The notes: generated by a model not told the origin, from the letters alone. DNA of 64,000 bases from Panopea generosa (GCA_029582155.1 CM055898.1:27163245-27227244); one strand, 5' to 3'. Shown: positions 35,810 through 47,857, numbered from the stretch's first letter. Numbers and translations: made by a program.

Positions 35810-35965
35810 AAGGTGGTATAGTTCTGCAACTTATCTAGTTAACTATTGCGAAAACTATCTAGTTATATAGTTAACTAACGCGATAAATTTCAAGTTACGA
35901 TAAATTTCTTAACGCAAAAAGATGCCTATTACTGCTTTGCAACTGCCACCACATATCTACTTAGC
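35810..35965. repeat. Imperfect foldback repeat with GTTAACTA words
   Basis: The left part GGTGGTATAGTTCTGCAAC and the right part, whose reverse complement is TGGTGGCAGTTGCAA, form imperfect terminal inverted repeats. Between them are repeated TAGTTAACTA and TATCTAGTTA words. It is probably a small non-autonomous DNA element inserted at the LINE 3' end. Borders are approximate. Confidence 0.4.
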
Positions 35966-36639
35966 TAACTGGATAACTAAATAATGTTCGTGTAACCAAC
36001 CAGTTATTTAATATTCGGAATACTTTGGTTTTTACTCAATAAATCACAAAGCATTACCTTTTTCTCAGAAAGGGCGTAGTGGTTACGATAGGTTGTAAAG
36101 TAGCGCAGATGGTTGAGGGAAGTTAAAATATAACTTAGGATGTTAATTTTTATTTTAATGCTGAGACCATATAGATTATGTGTTGTCTAGTATATTTTTT
36201 AATGTTTTTAATCTAATAAGCTTGGTTTAAATTTCCATTAGCCGGTATCTATTGTTTTGTGATATAGCTTTTTATTGTATTGCTTCGTTTCTTGTGGATT
36301 TTGTTACATTAATGAAATGTTTTGTCCTACCGGCAACGAATGAAGGTGGTAGTGATTGAAGATAAACACTTGGTGTAAATTTCAGCCATTGTATTTCAAT
36401 TTGTATATTCAATAAACGTAATGATACAACATAAACATCCGTTTAGTAAATAACAGTATATACACTGTCATAGAATCATATAAGTGTAACAGGAAAAAAC
36501 ACTTGTGCATCGCATGTCCGCAGATATACACTATAGTAATATAGTACAGAGTTGCATAGTCACTGCTATTTAACATATTTGTCTGAAGTTGTTATTGTTC
36601 CTGTTTGAAGTTAAAATGACAAAAATGTTAGTTCGAACT

Positions 36640-36767
36640 CCTGATTAAGCTTTACGCACGTTCGCAGAATCCACGCGTCGCGCCTAGCCTCCGAAACCGC
36701 TGCTTTACTTAAAAACTACAATGTGAATGTTGAAATCCGAAAACTAAAGAATGCAACTAAGGTACGC
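36640..36767 (+). other. GC-richer open segment, possible exon
   Basis: An open frame running 36643-36783 reads FTHVRRIHASRLASETAALL and then KNYNVNVEIRKLKNATK. A donor-like AAG|GTACGC lies at about 36759-36767. The block stands out by GC and CpG content in otherwise AT-rich DNA. The left side lacks a strong pyrimidine tract, and I recognise no domain. The strand follows from the donor-like site only. Confidence 0.22.
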
Positions 36768-36789
36768 TGCGACTAACTCCTCACCCGTT

Positions 36790-38808
36790 AACTAATATTT
36801 TATAACTAAAACGTGTTTAATGAACTTTACCATGTTACTAGTACATGTGGTCTATAGTAACCAATTAAAAACAAAAATTTGGTGGGTATTTTTGATCTTA
36901 GAAACACTCCCCTAGGAAGAAATTTGAATTAATTGTAAAGCTGATGGCTTTCCAACAAGAACAGATAAGTGAATAAAGTGGTCATCACAGGTACGATAAA
37001 CGGATATATTTTGCTAAACGAATTAACGTGTATAAATGTAACAGGCTGATAAACAAGTACATTAAAACATGAATCTACATAAAAAAAATTTTTTTCAACA
37101 TTTGAATAAAACGCTTTCCATATATGTTCATTGTAAGATATACTTACAGATGTAACACTATTTTGGGGATTTATAAAGAACGTTCTCGGTGCTGATTTTT
37201 CTATTATTTTTTTTGGTAGATGGAATCAGCACTACCTTGGTAGTCTTCTGGTTATCCATTTAACAAGTAAGTGTCAAGTCCTGTTGTGGATCTTTGAAAA
37301 TTATGGATCTTGTTTTATTCTGTTATTTTTGTTTCTTTCTTTTTTTTACATTTTACAAAACGCCTCACACTGTAATATTCGGGAGAACGCAAGTTCGTAT
37401 GTCAGGCTTTTCTTGTCCGGACTACTCAAACTTAGGTACTCTTCAGATTTTCATAAAACTTGGTAAGAAATATCTGTATGAAGTCGAATTGCTTGTGATG
37501 TCAGGGTGTTTATGTTCATCAGTTTTTAACAGAGCAATTGCCCTTTAAATACGTTTAATGAACGAATATAATTATTGTCAAGACTTACTCCATAACATAA
37601 TTTGAGAAATCTTTGTTGAAAATATCAGTATAACGTCTAGTGGCACATACACAGCGGGGGCATCGTTGTCAATAAACGCATTTCTACCATAGTTTGTAGT
37701 ATATTTATTGTTAAACAATATATAGTTTATTGTTTAGTCGTTATTTATTAACCAGACTTTCTAATAGTACTTTTGATTAAAGATGCCTTGTCAGACATTT
37801 AGTTTTAAATTGGCGTTAGCCATTTACAAGACATCTGTCTGGTAGTTTGGTAAATGACAAATTACTAAATGGAGAACTAATCAAACTTTCACCTGACATG
37901 TTTAACAATAAACATTTATATAAACTATATCCCAAAAACAACAGGTACCCACTAATGGCAATGTAAACCAAGCTACATTGGCTAAGAAAATAAGAAGATG
38001 TATTAGACAACACATGTACATGTTTATACATGTACTATATTTGAATTGGTGCATTTAAACAGATTATTTTAAAAAAAAATGCATAAGCTTCCTTGTCAGA
38101 AACCATCATGTACGAGGTACTTTTACTGGTTTCAGAAATCATTTTAAATGTATAACAATAGTCATAATAATGCCGAAAGTTTGTGACTTATTTTTGTCTT
38201 TTAAGACAAACACTTCTTACTTAATTATAGGCTTCAAATTCCTTCTACACTTGAACTGCATCAAACGAGCATACATGGTCAAGTGTGGTCATTTGTGTAA
38301 CCAAAAATAAAAATATGGCTATTTAAAAAATTAAATGAACAATTAGCTGTGTCATTTCAATGTATTTATAAATGATTATGCTCTGCAAATGAACAAACAC
38401 TATACTAAAATCGGACAACTTTGGCACTATTACTCTTAATAGCGAAACGATTCCGGGCACATTCCGACATCTAACAATGTCACACATGCATTTACCTGAA
38501 ACTTGTTAATTTAAATAAAATGGCTGTGGCATTGCATTCATCTTAACCTAACTGAACTCAATCCAGTTTTGCCATACATTTATTGCGAACAATGTTTAAG
38601 GTTGTTCACGGTGTTTCTATCGGAATTTCGACGTCTGGCATAAATTATCACAAATATTTACACTTGAAAAGGTTCTGGTACAAGTACTGGATTTCACATT
38701 ATTTATATTTTACTAATTTCACTATAATATGATTTAATATAAAAAAATTTCATCAATTCGAACTTAACTAAAATGAAACACTTAAAAAAAACATTTACTA
38801 GTGATTTT
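36790..38808. other. Anonymous AT-rich DNA
   Basis: Two overlapping plus-strand frames at 37284-37548 share a hydrophobic start but no recognised domain, and a 71-codon minus frame (37816-38031) is equally anonymous. An AT-rich partial palindrome (AAACAATATATAGTTTATTGTTT) lies near 37711. Nothing is nameable. Confidence 0.4.
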
Positions 38809-38874
38809 GGACGACGTCAAGAAAAAACGTCGTACTTTACTTTAATATCATATGACGTTTTCTTGACGTCATCC
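38809..38874. repeat. Hairpin with CRE-type TGACGTCA
   Basis: The left arm (38809-38834) and right arm (38851-38874) are inverted copies apart from a two-base length difference and two substitutions; both contain GACGTCAAGAAAA or its complement. The right arm includes the palindromic octamer TGACGTCA (about 38863-38870), the consensus for CREB/ATF factors. The left arm has the half-site version. The spacer is AT-rich, 16 nt. Regulatory function is inference. Confidence 0.75.
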
Positions 38875-39665
38875 GAAATAGCAGGCAAACGTCGTGTGTA
38901 TGTAAGTGTTTTATTTTTAATTTGAATTTATGGAAATTACAAGCGTTAACACCCCCTCTTTTGTATTCAGTTATACTGCAATGAAATGACCATAAAATAT
39001 AATATATGTGCAATTCAAGAACTTGTACCAGTGCATTTCGCAATCCGTCGTGAATGTTCAAAATTTGTTGTTTTTAAATCCCGCGTTTTAATCAATCCCG
39101 TCGTAATAATAAGATGTAAAAGTAACACAACTAGAATCTTATCTGTATAAAAGTGATAATCTTATCAACGGATAAAATAAATAATTTACAATATTACTAA
39201 ATGAATTATGAATAAATATTGAGCATTTTAAAGGGCAAAAAACGGCGAAAATCGTCCGAAACATACGAACCGCAGGAGATGTCAACCAGAAACTATAAAC
39301 AAAGACAAAGTTAAAACGAAAGCTGATACTTCATAATATAAGTGTACAGATTATCAATAATTTACGCCAGATGTAAAAAATAATCAGGTAGGAATACCGC
39401 GAACTATCTTAAATTAATAAAACTATATTAATGTTCGTGGAAGGGTGAAGTAAATAGCGTTCTGGGTCGTAGTTGCCTCTTTTCAAAAAGAACATCGTAT
39501 CGTAAATTACTCATTTGTTCACACCATTTAACGACTTTATTTTCAAAATTTTACAGGACACAATCGATCAATCTGCTTAATCGATCGTCATATTTCCCTT
39601 CAAGAAATGCGAAAAAGGAACGCAACAATGATATGCATACTAGTTATAGAAATCAGGTTGTTTGT
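38875..39665. other. Anonymous AT-rich DNA
   Basis: No recognised feature on either strand. Confidence 0.5.
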
Positions 39666-39669
39666 TATA

Positions 39670-39740
39670 GTTGTAGGTGGATAGTTTAGTCATATCTTTG
39701 GGTAAGTAGGTAGGCATGTAGGTAGGTAGATATATAGTTA
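39670..39740. repeat. Short GTAGGTAGGT tract
   Basis: Contains GTAGGTGGATAG, GTAAGTAGGTAGGCATGTAGG and TAGGTAGATATA, the same vocabulary as the large satellite at 42.25-44.23 kb. It ends two to three bases before copy 3 of the 433-bp element. Confidence 0.75.
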
Positions 39741-39742
39741 AC

Positions 39743-40176
39743 GTCTCACATACCAATTAATTTTACACTGTTCTACATATCGAGAAATGCACATTTGGTT
39801 CAATGAAAACATTACCAATGATTCTAAAAGTGTAATGTTCCCATAGATAGTCATCTGTCTCTCAAAAGAATGCAGAAAAACCATTGGTCCGGGTTGATTT
39901 AATTGCTTTTCACCATTTGAATGGGTGTTTTTTGGTAATTCTGTTCAATTCTTGCAGTGTACCGCTACGCATCTTCAAAATATTATATCTTCATGCAACA
40001 GCATCAAGTGCCAGCCAAACTTGGCAAAACTTATGGCAACCTTCTATTCTTCACATTTGCAGAAGAAAATGGTCATTTTAAGCATTTCCAAAATAAAATG
40101 ACCAACCAATTTGCACAACTCTAATTTTTTGAGAATAATAATTTTGCTACCGTCGTGTAAGGAAGGTATGTGAGAC
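39743..40176 (-). mobile_element. 433-bp TIR element, copy 3 (best-preserved ends)
   Basis: It has perfect 12-bp terminal inverted repeats: GTCTCACATACC at 39743-39754 and GGTATGTGAGAC at 40165-40176. Length is 434 bp. The interior is the reverse complement of copy 1, for example ACATATCGAGAAATGCACATT against AAGTGCATTTCTCTATATG. No protein frame is conserved. Target-site duplication is not evident, so superfamily is open. The frame 39884-40081 is incidental. Confidence 0.85.
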
Positions 40177-41810
40177 CTGGAGAGTAGACCAGTTCATATC
40201 AACTCATCCAAACTGTTGTAGAACAAACTTGCACTTTTTGCAAACATAAAAAAAACAATAATAAGCAATTTCAGGAAAGCTATTCCTTATGCTTAATGTT
40301 AATTTCTGAAATCATATAAACTGAAAACGCTTTTATTTTAAATTTACTGGTGACGGACGCAGGAAGGCGAAACTGGCAATGGAGTCTACCAGTTACCATT
40401 AGAAATATTGTTACTGATGGGGGCAGTAACGGGTTAAGGGAGCAAATGCCGCACAGATGGCCTAATGCAGAAAGTCGATGGAACGAATGGCTGACGTTGT
40501 TCACCTCATAAAAACATTGAAACTAAATAAACCTGACAGCATTTTCTTCCGAAATGTTCCCACTTGAACCAAGCGTGACCGCACTTACGTGTTTACCGTG
40601 TTCAATATGAGTTTAAAAGTTTACAGAAAAAATTTGACTTTGCTGCAAGAGAAGAGTGAGAATGTAAAAAAACAGCCATAATAGTCTGTTACGCAGATAT
40701 ACTTATAAAAACACGCAGCAGGTTTTCAATGTGTTGCGGTGTTTATGCCAAAATGCAAGCTTCTCATAATTCAGGCTGAGGATATAATGAAATTACCTCA
40801 ATGTTTGAATGTACGCCTTGGAAAGAAACGCTGCCTATAAGACACGATAAGACACGCATGACCAATAAATTTAACCCAAAAGATGTAACATACCGTCGTA
40901 ATACCAAAGGCAGAAAATTAAGTGCTGCAGCTCGATTAAATGATGGACGAGCAAATTCATCGACAGAAAAAAGTTAATGCAGCAGGTGAGCCTTTCCCAT
41001 CAAATACAAAAGTTTTGCATTAATTTGAAAAAGGCATAACAAAAACATTAACGACAAAAGTTCGCTGGCTAACAAAAACGCACGGTTTAAACGAAAAGTG
41101 ATACAATTTTAGCAATATGATGCTGACCGTCAGCATAAAAAACTATCCACCTGACCTCCTTGGCTAGTAATAGAGGCTGAGACTTGTTCTTTGGCGTTAA
41201 CATATTTTTTTTGTCAAAGATGGCAATGGTATGAAATATGCATAAAACACTATAGAAGTAGAACAAATTCACACACGCGTTAACTCATCTGAAGCATGCA
41301 GTGTTGATACTATGTCCTAGAAAAATACAGTGTTATGGTGTGGGCACATTTCTGTCTTTTCATGTTGACTGCAATGGACTCTGGGCTCAAATTGCCAAAC
41401 CTCAGACAAAGGCTGTTATGGCACAGATAAGAAACATCTTCACTCTGAGGTAGCTCTGAAACATATTTCACATACATGTACTATGCTCTGTGGGCTAATA
41501 GGGTCTTCAATTTGTTGGATCCCTCTAAGAAAAAGTGACTGCCTCCCATACTCTATGATATTTTTTACCACACACATGCCTGTTCAGGCCCAATTGATTG
41601 TCTGTTGTAAAGCATATACTCAGTAGGACTTGATCTCCCATAGTCAATTTTGCACTGTAAAATCATCAGATATTTATTAAAATCCGTTCTGTTATTTCCA
41701 AATTTCACTTTTTAATGTTAAAACACAGAACTTTGATAATTAGAATACGCTTCTTCAAACAAACACAAAATGACACAGCGTCTGCTGTTCCAGATAAGGG
41801 TTGTTGAACA
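40177..41810. other. Unassigned sequence with scattered open segments
   Basis: Several stretches look faintly coding but are broken: NIVTDGGSNGLREQMPHRW followed by PNAESRWNEWLTLF (about 40395-40500, plus) and FNPKDVTYRRNTKGRKLSAA (about 40870-40930, plus). I recognise neither. They may be the eroded body of a transposable element, since the interval is bracketed by two like-oriented copies of the 433-bp element (39743-40176 and 41811-42238). This is inference only. Confidence 0.3.
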
Positions 41811-42238
41811 TCTCACAAACCAAAATTTTTACACTGTTCTACATATAGAGAAATGCACTTCTGGATCCGTGAACAAATTACCAATGATTCTAAAAGTGTA
41901 ATGTTTCTGTAGATAGTCAACTGTCACTCCGAAAATGCAGGGTAAACATAGTGTTGACCAGATTGCTTTTTCATAATTTTGATGGTTTGATGAAATCCCA
42001 TCATTTTTGACAATTATGTTCAATTCTTGCGGTGTATCACTACACATCTTAAAAACATTATATCTTCATGTAACAGCATCCAGTGTCAACTAAACTTCGC
42101 AAATCTCATGACAACACTTCATTCTTCTCATCTGTAAAAAAACACAATCATTTTAAGCATTTTTAAAAAAACAAATATGACCAACAAATTTACACAGCTC
42201 TAATTTTTCGAGCGTGTGAGGGGTTAACTGATGAGACG
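41811..42238 (-). mobile_element. 433-bp TIR element, copy 4
   Basis: It begins TCTCACAAACC at 41811. The interior closely follows copy 3: TACACTGTTCTACATATAGAG, ACCAATGATTCTAAAAGTGTA, TTCAATTCTTGCGGTGTA, then CAGCTCTAATTTTTCGAG. The right end reads GTGTGAGGGGTTAACTGATGAGACG, so the terminal repeat is disturbed by a small insertion or rearrangement. The large GTAGGTAGG satellite starts within about 20-30 bp. Confidence 0.8.
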
Positions 42239-42249
42239 TTAAAAGTTTA

Positions 42250-44230
42250 TACTGTAGTTAGTTTTACATATAGGTAGGTTTGTAGAATATACGGTATGAA
42301 AACATGTAGGAATATTATTAGAGCAGCGTGTAGTTATGTAGACATATTAAACTGTTGGTATACATTGAAGACATGTAGGTATAAGTAGGTTGAAATATAT
42401 TATGTACATATATGTAGATAGGGAAACATGTCGGATTGTTCTTAAACCAGTGTGTAGATTTTTAAGTATGTAAAATCTTTATATACATCGATGTAGGCAT
42501 ACTGGTAGACGTGTAGGTAGGTTGAAAGTCATGTATTGGTAAACATGTAGGTAGGTTGGTAGAGGTGGAGGAAAGTATATGTACTTGTATGTATGTATAC
42601 AAGTGGAGGCATATTGGTAGACGTGTAGGTAGTTTGATAGCCATGTAGGTTTATTGGTAAACATGTAGGTAGGTTGGTAGAGGTGAATGAAAGTCTATGT
42701 CCACGATTATATATAGGTAGGTAAACATGTAGGAATATTCGTGTATTCACGTAAGTTGACATGTAGATAGGTTGATAGATCTGCAGACATGTTTGTAAAC
42801 ATGTAAGATGGTTGACAAACATGTATGTAGGTATGTTTGTAGGCATGTAGGTAGTATGGCAGACATGTAAATAGACTGATAGACGACATGTAGGCAGACG
42901 TTTTTCACGGTAGACTTGACGGTAGATGGATAACGTTTGGCAAATGTGTACGTATGTTAATGAGTCTGTAGATATGCAGATATGCTGATAGACATGTATT
43001 GGGTTGGTTTATATGCATGTAGGAAGTTAGGTAGACATGTAGGCAGACGTATTGCATGGTATACTTACTTGAAGGTAGATGGATATAACTGACAAATGTA
43101 GATGTGCAGATAAGATAGTAGACGTGAGGACATATTTGTATATTGGTTGATAGACTGGTATACCTGTAGGTAAGTTAACTGTAGATATGCAAGCAGACAT
43201 ATATACAATAAGTAGTAAGGTTGGTAGATCAGTAGTACGTTGGCAGACATGTAGATATGTAAGCTGATATGTGGAAAGTGTGATATGTCTGTAGATGTTA
43301 GGTATGCGAGCTATATATGCGGGTATATTGATAGACATGTAGATATGTTAGTAAACCTGAATGTTGATATATTCTATAGGTAGTAAGGTTGGTGGATCAG
43401 TAGTACGTTGGCAGACATGTATGTAAGTAGACATGTGGGAAGTGTGATAGACCTGTAGATGGTTTTATGTCAATGAACCTGTCGATAGGTCAGTAAACCT
43501 ATGAGTAGGTATATAATGTTTGTAGACATGTAGCTAGACATGTTCAAAGTTTGATAGATTGTATATTTGAGGGAATTTTGATGGACATATACCTGTAGAT
43601 AAGTTAGTAAATCTGTATGTAGGTATATAATGTAGGTAGTGATGTTGGTATATCAGTAGGTACCTCTACAGACATGTGTGAAGTGTGATAGACATGTAGA
43701 TGTGCGGGTATGTTGGCAGACATGTAGATAGGTAGACGCCCTATATGTAGGTATATAATGTAGATAGTAATGTTGGTAGATCAGTAGGTACGGCAAAAGA
43801 TATGTGGGAAGTGTGATAAGCATGTAGATGTGCGAGTATGCTAGTAGACATGTGGATAGGTTAGTAACCATATATATAGGTATATAATGTTGGTAGAACA
43901 TTAGGTACGTCAACAGTCATGTGGGAAGTGTGATAGACCTGTATATGTACAGGCATGTTGATAGACATGTGGATAGTTAATAATCCTAATTGTAGGTAGA
44001 CATGTAGTTATGTTGATGAACATGTACGGAGGTCGGTTGACATTAAGGTAAAATGGTAGACATGTAAGTGTACTTAAAAGTCGACGTCCTGGTAGACATG
44101 TGGTTGATAATTGTACCAGAATGTAGGTTGATAGATATATAGGTAGAATAAATCACGTAAAAGTATTGACAAACGTAAAGAAATGAAGTTATGTTTACAG
44201 ACATGTAGATAAGTTATATATACCAGTACA
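42250..44230. repeat. Degenerate GTAGGTAGG/GACATGTAG satellite, ~2 kb
   Basis: Built from short words such as GACATGTAGGTAGGTTGGTAG, TGATAGACATGTAG and TTGGTAGATCAGTAGGTAC. Longer reiterations are visible: TTGGTAAACATGTAGGTAGG at about 42535 and 42654 (119 bp), and TTGGTAGATCAGTAGTACGT-type blocks at about 43222 and 43389 (167 bp). The minus strand gives Leu-Pro-Thr-Tyr-rich frames, which are artefacts of the repeat. The left end abuts copy 4 of the 433-bp element. Confidence 0.92.
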
Positions 44231-44282
44231 AAAATCATATACTTCCACATTAAAGAAATTATCTTTATACAAGACAAAACAA

Positions 44283-44527
44283 ATCGAGATACCTGTGTAT
44301 GAAGAGTGTATGTGTGCCAAGGTAAGTTTCACTCACCTGGCAACTGTGTATGTGTGTCAAGGTAGGTTTCACTCACCTGACACCTGTGTATGTATGTCAA
44401 AGTAAGTTTTACTCACCTGGTACCTGTTTATGTAGAGAATATGTGTGTCAAGGTAAGTTTTACTCACCTGGCACCTGTTTATGATGAGTGTATGTGTGTG
44501 TTAAGGTAAGTTTCACTCACCTGACAC

Positions 44528-44570
<43 letters not shown>

Positions 44571-44600
44571 AAGGTAATTTTTACTCACCTGATACCAATT
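44283..44600 (+). repeat. 51-bp repeat array, left (5' side of the MULE)
   Basis: About six units with core GTGTATGTGTGTCAAGGTAA followed by GTTTCACTCACCTGGCACCT. A full unit is 51 bp; some units are shorter, and one has an expanded (GT)n run (44528-44570). Each unit holds AAG|GTAAGT on the plus strand, and ACTCACCTG, which is CAG|GTGAGT on the minus strand. The same 51-bp family in the same orientation follows the transposase at 47.86-48.76 kb. Confidence 0.9.
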
Positions 44601-44674
44601 GATTTTGATTAAGGAGAGAACTGAGTGTACTCCAAATATTTTGATTATTGATATTAATGTATTTTTCTTTCAAG

Positions 44675-44725
44675 ACTGATGGTTCCAGTTTAAACAGCCA
44701 GATAGCTGCAGATGTGTTTGATCAG
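44675..44725 (+). other. Candidate small upstream exon (51 nt)
   Basis: A strong acceptor-like ATTTTTCTTTCAAG ends at 44674. The following 51 nt are open (TDGSSLNSQIAADVFDQ) and end at a CAG|GTTTAA donor-like site. It lies about 280 bp before the OTU exon on the same strand. Whether it belongs to the transposase gene is inference. Confidence 0.3.
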
Positions 44726-45008
44726 GTTTAACAACAAAAGAAAGATAATACATATACTAGTATTACTTAGATATTCAAATTGTAATTTATAGCTATGGAA
44801 ATATATTTTACTATAAAATACTTTTATATTAAGTATTGGAAATTAAATATTTTCTGCACATCAAAATTGATATTGATTGATGAAATTCTATACTAACTGT
44901 TGTGATATATTTTTTTCACAAATACAAGCATGTGTCTGTGTGAACATACTATTTTGTAGTTTATTGTAATAGTAGAAAACAACTTTTGTTTCAGATGAAC
45001 AGTTTCAG

Positions 45009-47857
45009 CATGCAATGTGTTGACACATGTAGTAGAGCTCTTATACAATCATCTTGATGTTTTTAATCAGGATGAATATACTTGTAATTTTGGTTTAATT
45101 AGGCGGCTTGTGTATAGAGATGGCAATTGTCTTTTTAGAGCTGTTAGTTTCAGATTATTTGGTCATGAAAGTAGTTATTCCGAGTCACGGGAAATTGCAG
45201 CGTCTTATATTAAGGAACATGAGGATGAGTTCAATGATTTCTTTATCCAAGGATCAATGAGTGACGATTTAAACAGGTTCACATCTTTAGATGGTGTATA
45301 TGCCAGATTTGAGTGTATAGTCACTTTAAATAGGCATTTCAGGCGTAATATTTTTATTACACAAGGGGGTAATGATAATAATGTTGTTAATACTATCACT
45401 GTTGATGAACAAAACAGTTACATATCGGCAGCTTATTCATATTTTGTATACAACCAGTGTAGGAGGAGGTCATTATATGATATTGCAATTGATGATGTCA
45501 CTGGATCCACATTTCCTTACCAGAATGTAGCAAATGAATTACTTAATTGTGGTAATACTTCTGTTGTAGATGATTTAAAAAGTACTTCTTTCAACGAGAG
45601 TGTAATAACTTCAGATCCATCAGCAGCATTTGATAACATTGGTAATAGCAGTAGCTGATCACGTTTACATAAACCCAGTAGGCAAAGATTCTTGTGGTGT
45701 TGGAACTGTTTGTATTCATTGCAATACGTATTTCTCTTCAAAGAAAAGTTTGAAAAGACATAGTCGTAAATGCCGTCTTGTCCATCAGACAAAAAGGAAA
45801 AAAGATTGACTTCAACTCCTTGTAGTGTACCATCCTGTTCTGAAAAGTATAGGACATTAGATAAAATGACTTAAGACTATTCATGGAACTGAAATGGCAG
45901 TACAAAATTTTAAATTTTAAAACTGAACAGGGATTTATGTGTTAGAAATCCAATGAGGAATGTATAAATAATGTATTTTTTAAGTGCTTAGCTACGGAAA
46001 AGGTCTGTGGTAAAGTATACAAGAACTTTATATGTAATCGTAGTGGTTCAAAACTTAGTGAAAATAGAAATAACGTTGAGAAGGCTGTTTCAAGTCATAA
46101 ACGTACACGTAATAGAAAAGACTCGATCAAGAATGAATGTAATTGTGCAAAGTTGTGGGGTGGTTATTGTGAAGTACATACAGACTCATTTTCATGCAAC
46201 TGGTTTAAATCAAACTCGTTTCCTTCCTATCCCAGAATATGTAAGGAATCAGATCAAGTCACGTTTATCCATGTGTTCCTGTACAATATAATATTAGTAG
46301 CCTTAGAGAAGATGCATCAGACCTTATCAATAGAAAAAATGCTCCTTTTAAACCTCATCATTTCATTTCTCCCAAAGATGTCAGAAATATCAAACAAAGA
46401 TGTATACAGATTTCTAATGACCGTGATTCTAATGATGCAACATTAGTGCATTTAAGAGTTCAAAGTCTGCAGTCACTCCCCAATAATCCCGTACTGTTAT
46501 ATAAGTAGCAACACACACTATCTAATTCTATCCCGCTTAGGAAAGAAGATTTCGTGTCGGTTCTGATGACCAAAGAACAGGTTATAGAATTTGAACATTA
46601 TGCTCCTGATGTTATATATAAAATTCTACTCATGACACAAATCAGTATAAGTGTTATTTAATAACTGTAATTGTTGTAGATAGTAATCAAAAGGGGGTTC
46701 CAGTAGCTTTTTGTATCAGTAATAAAGAGGATGAAATTGCTCTTCAAGTGTTTTGAAGTCAGTTATGGATATGTGCCCTAATTGTAAACTGGATGCTGTG
46801 GTCACTGATGATGCGCATGCAAATAGCAATGCAGTTAAGGCAATATTTAGATCACATGTCTTTCATTATTTGTATGTGTATCATGTTTTATGTAACTGGA
46901 ATAAAAAATTAAAATCTTTAGTGACACCATTTTAGATGAAAGTATTTCATAAGTCTCTTCATGATTTGATAAATTCATATACAAGGAATGATTATGTTCA
47001 GCATCTTCAGCAGCTTAGACGACAGTACGGTGTACTTCAGAGTTCTTTTTTTAGATATTTTGATGAATATTATGGTAATAGACCAGAAAAGTGGGCACTT
47101 TATGCCAGGAAAGAAGGGTTAAGACATAGAGTAATTAAAAATAACCATGTAGAACGATTTCATAGGACAATTAAGTACTCATATTTTGATCAAAAGTTTA
47201 ACCATAGATTAGATAAATTAATAGATGTTTAGTTGGATTTTGAAATAAATGCATTTATAGATCGAATGAAGTTGGCTACATTTAGATGCAGCTTTGATCA
47301 TTCTGGTAGACATGAGAAAAGTGAGACAATTGCAAATGATAGTGTTGAAAGAGTAAATGAAAATATATATTCTGTTCACATTGTAAAGGTTGTTGTAGGC
47401 AGTGTTCAGCTGGTCCCTGCTATGTCACATGTTCAGCTTCCCCCTGTCAAAATCTGTGTATACATATGTACAGTTGTAGTTGTAAGGACACTAATCCGTG
47501 TTGCAAACACATCCATAAGGTACACTCACTGACCAATCAAGATTTTAATAAAACTGTACCGGACTGTGATAATCAACCAAATATATCAACAACTACTCTT
47601 GTTGAACCACGTTTAAATGCACACACTTTGAAATACTCAGGTCAACTTCTGAGATAGAACAATTATCCAATATTATGTCTGATCCAACATCATGCAGCAG
47701 ATTTAATGTGGTCAATAAAGCCCTTGAAAGTTTACTTGCAGTAAATAGTAAAAAGTAAAAAACACAATAGAAAAACTTACACCTAAGCCAAAAATCTCAT
47801 CAAACAAGAAAATAGAAAAACAACTCAATTTCAATGCAACACAGAAGAAAAAAGGAG
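45009..47857 (+). pseudogene. OTU-domain Mutator-like (MULE) transposase, decayed
   Basis: Domains in order. OTU-protease-like domain in 45009-45658 (frame open from an acceptor-like TTTCAG ending at 45008): RDGNCLFRAVSFRLFG with the presumed catalytic Cys at 45128-45130. The expected His position reads SLYDIAI (Leu at 45473-45475). A C2HC finger follows in the next frame (CIHCNTYFSSKK..LKRHSRKC, about 45710-45775). A FAR1/FLYWCH-like block ends FICNRSG near 46.04 kb and continues HTHFHATGLNQTRFLPIPEY. The MULE core reads STHDTNQYKCYLITV at 46625-46669 (the preceding catalytic Asp codon is AAT, Asn), GVPVAFCISN, VVTDDAHANSNAVKAIF (Asp at 46807-46812), YHVLCNWNKKL, and NNHVERFHRTIK (Glu at 47152-47154). 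A SWIM finger follows with CSCKDTNPCCKHIH at 47475-47516. A basic tail, PKPKISSNKKIEKQLNF, runs into the right array. In-frame TAGs lie at 46933 and 47230, with several frameshifts; it is not functional. Known: MULE and SWIM domains with FLYWCH-type fingers occur in animal Mutator/Phantom elements. OTU fusion is the unusual part. Confidence 0.88.

Noticed and set aside
41330..41450. Tc1-like transposase hint (SVMVW)
   Set aside because: Only five residues fit the Tc1 pattern, followed by nothing resembling the family; chance is likely.
42462..43913. Leu-Pro-Thr-Tyr-rich minus-strand frames
   Set aside because: Translation of the degenerate GTAGGTAGG satellite.
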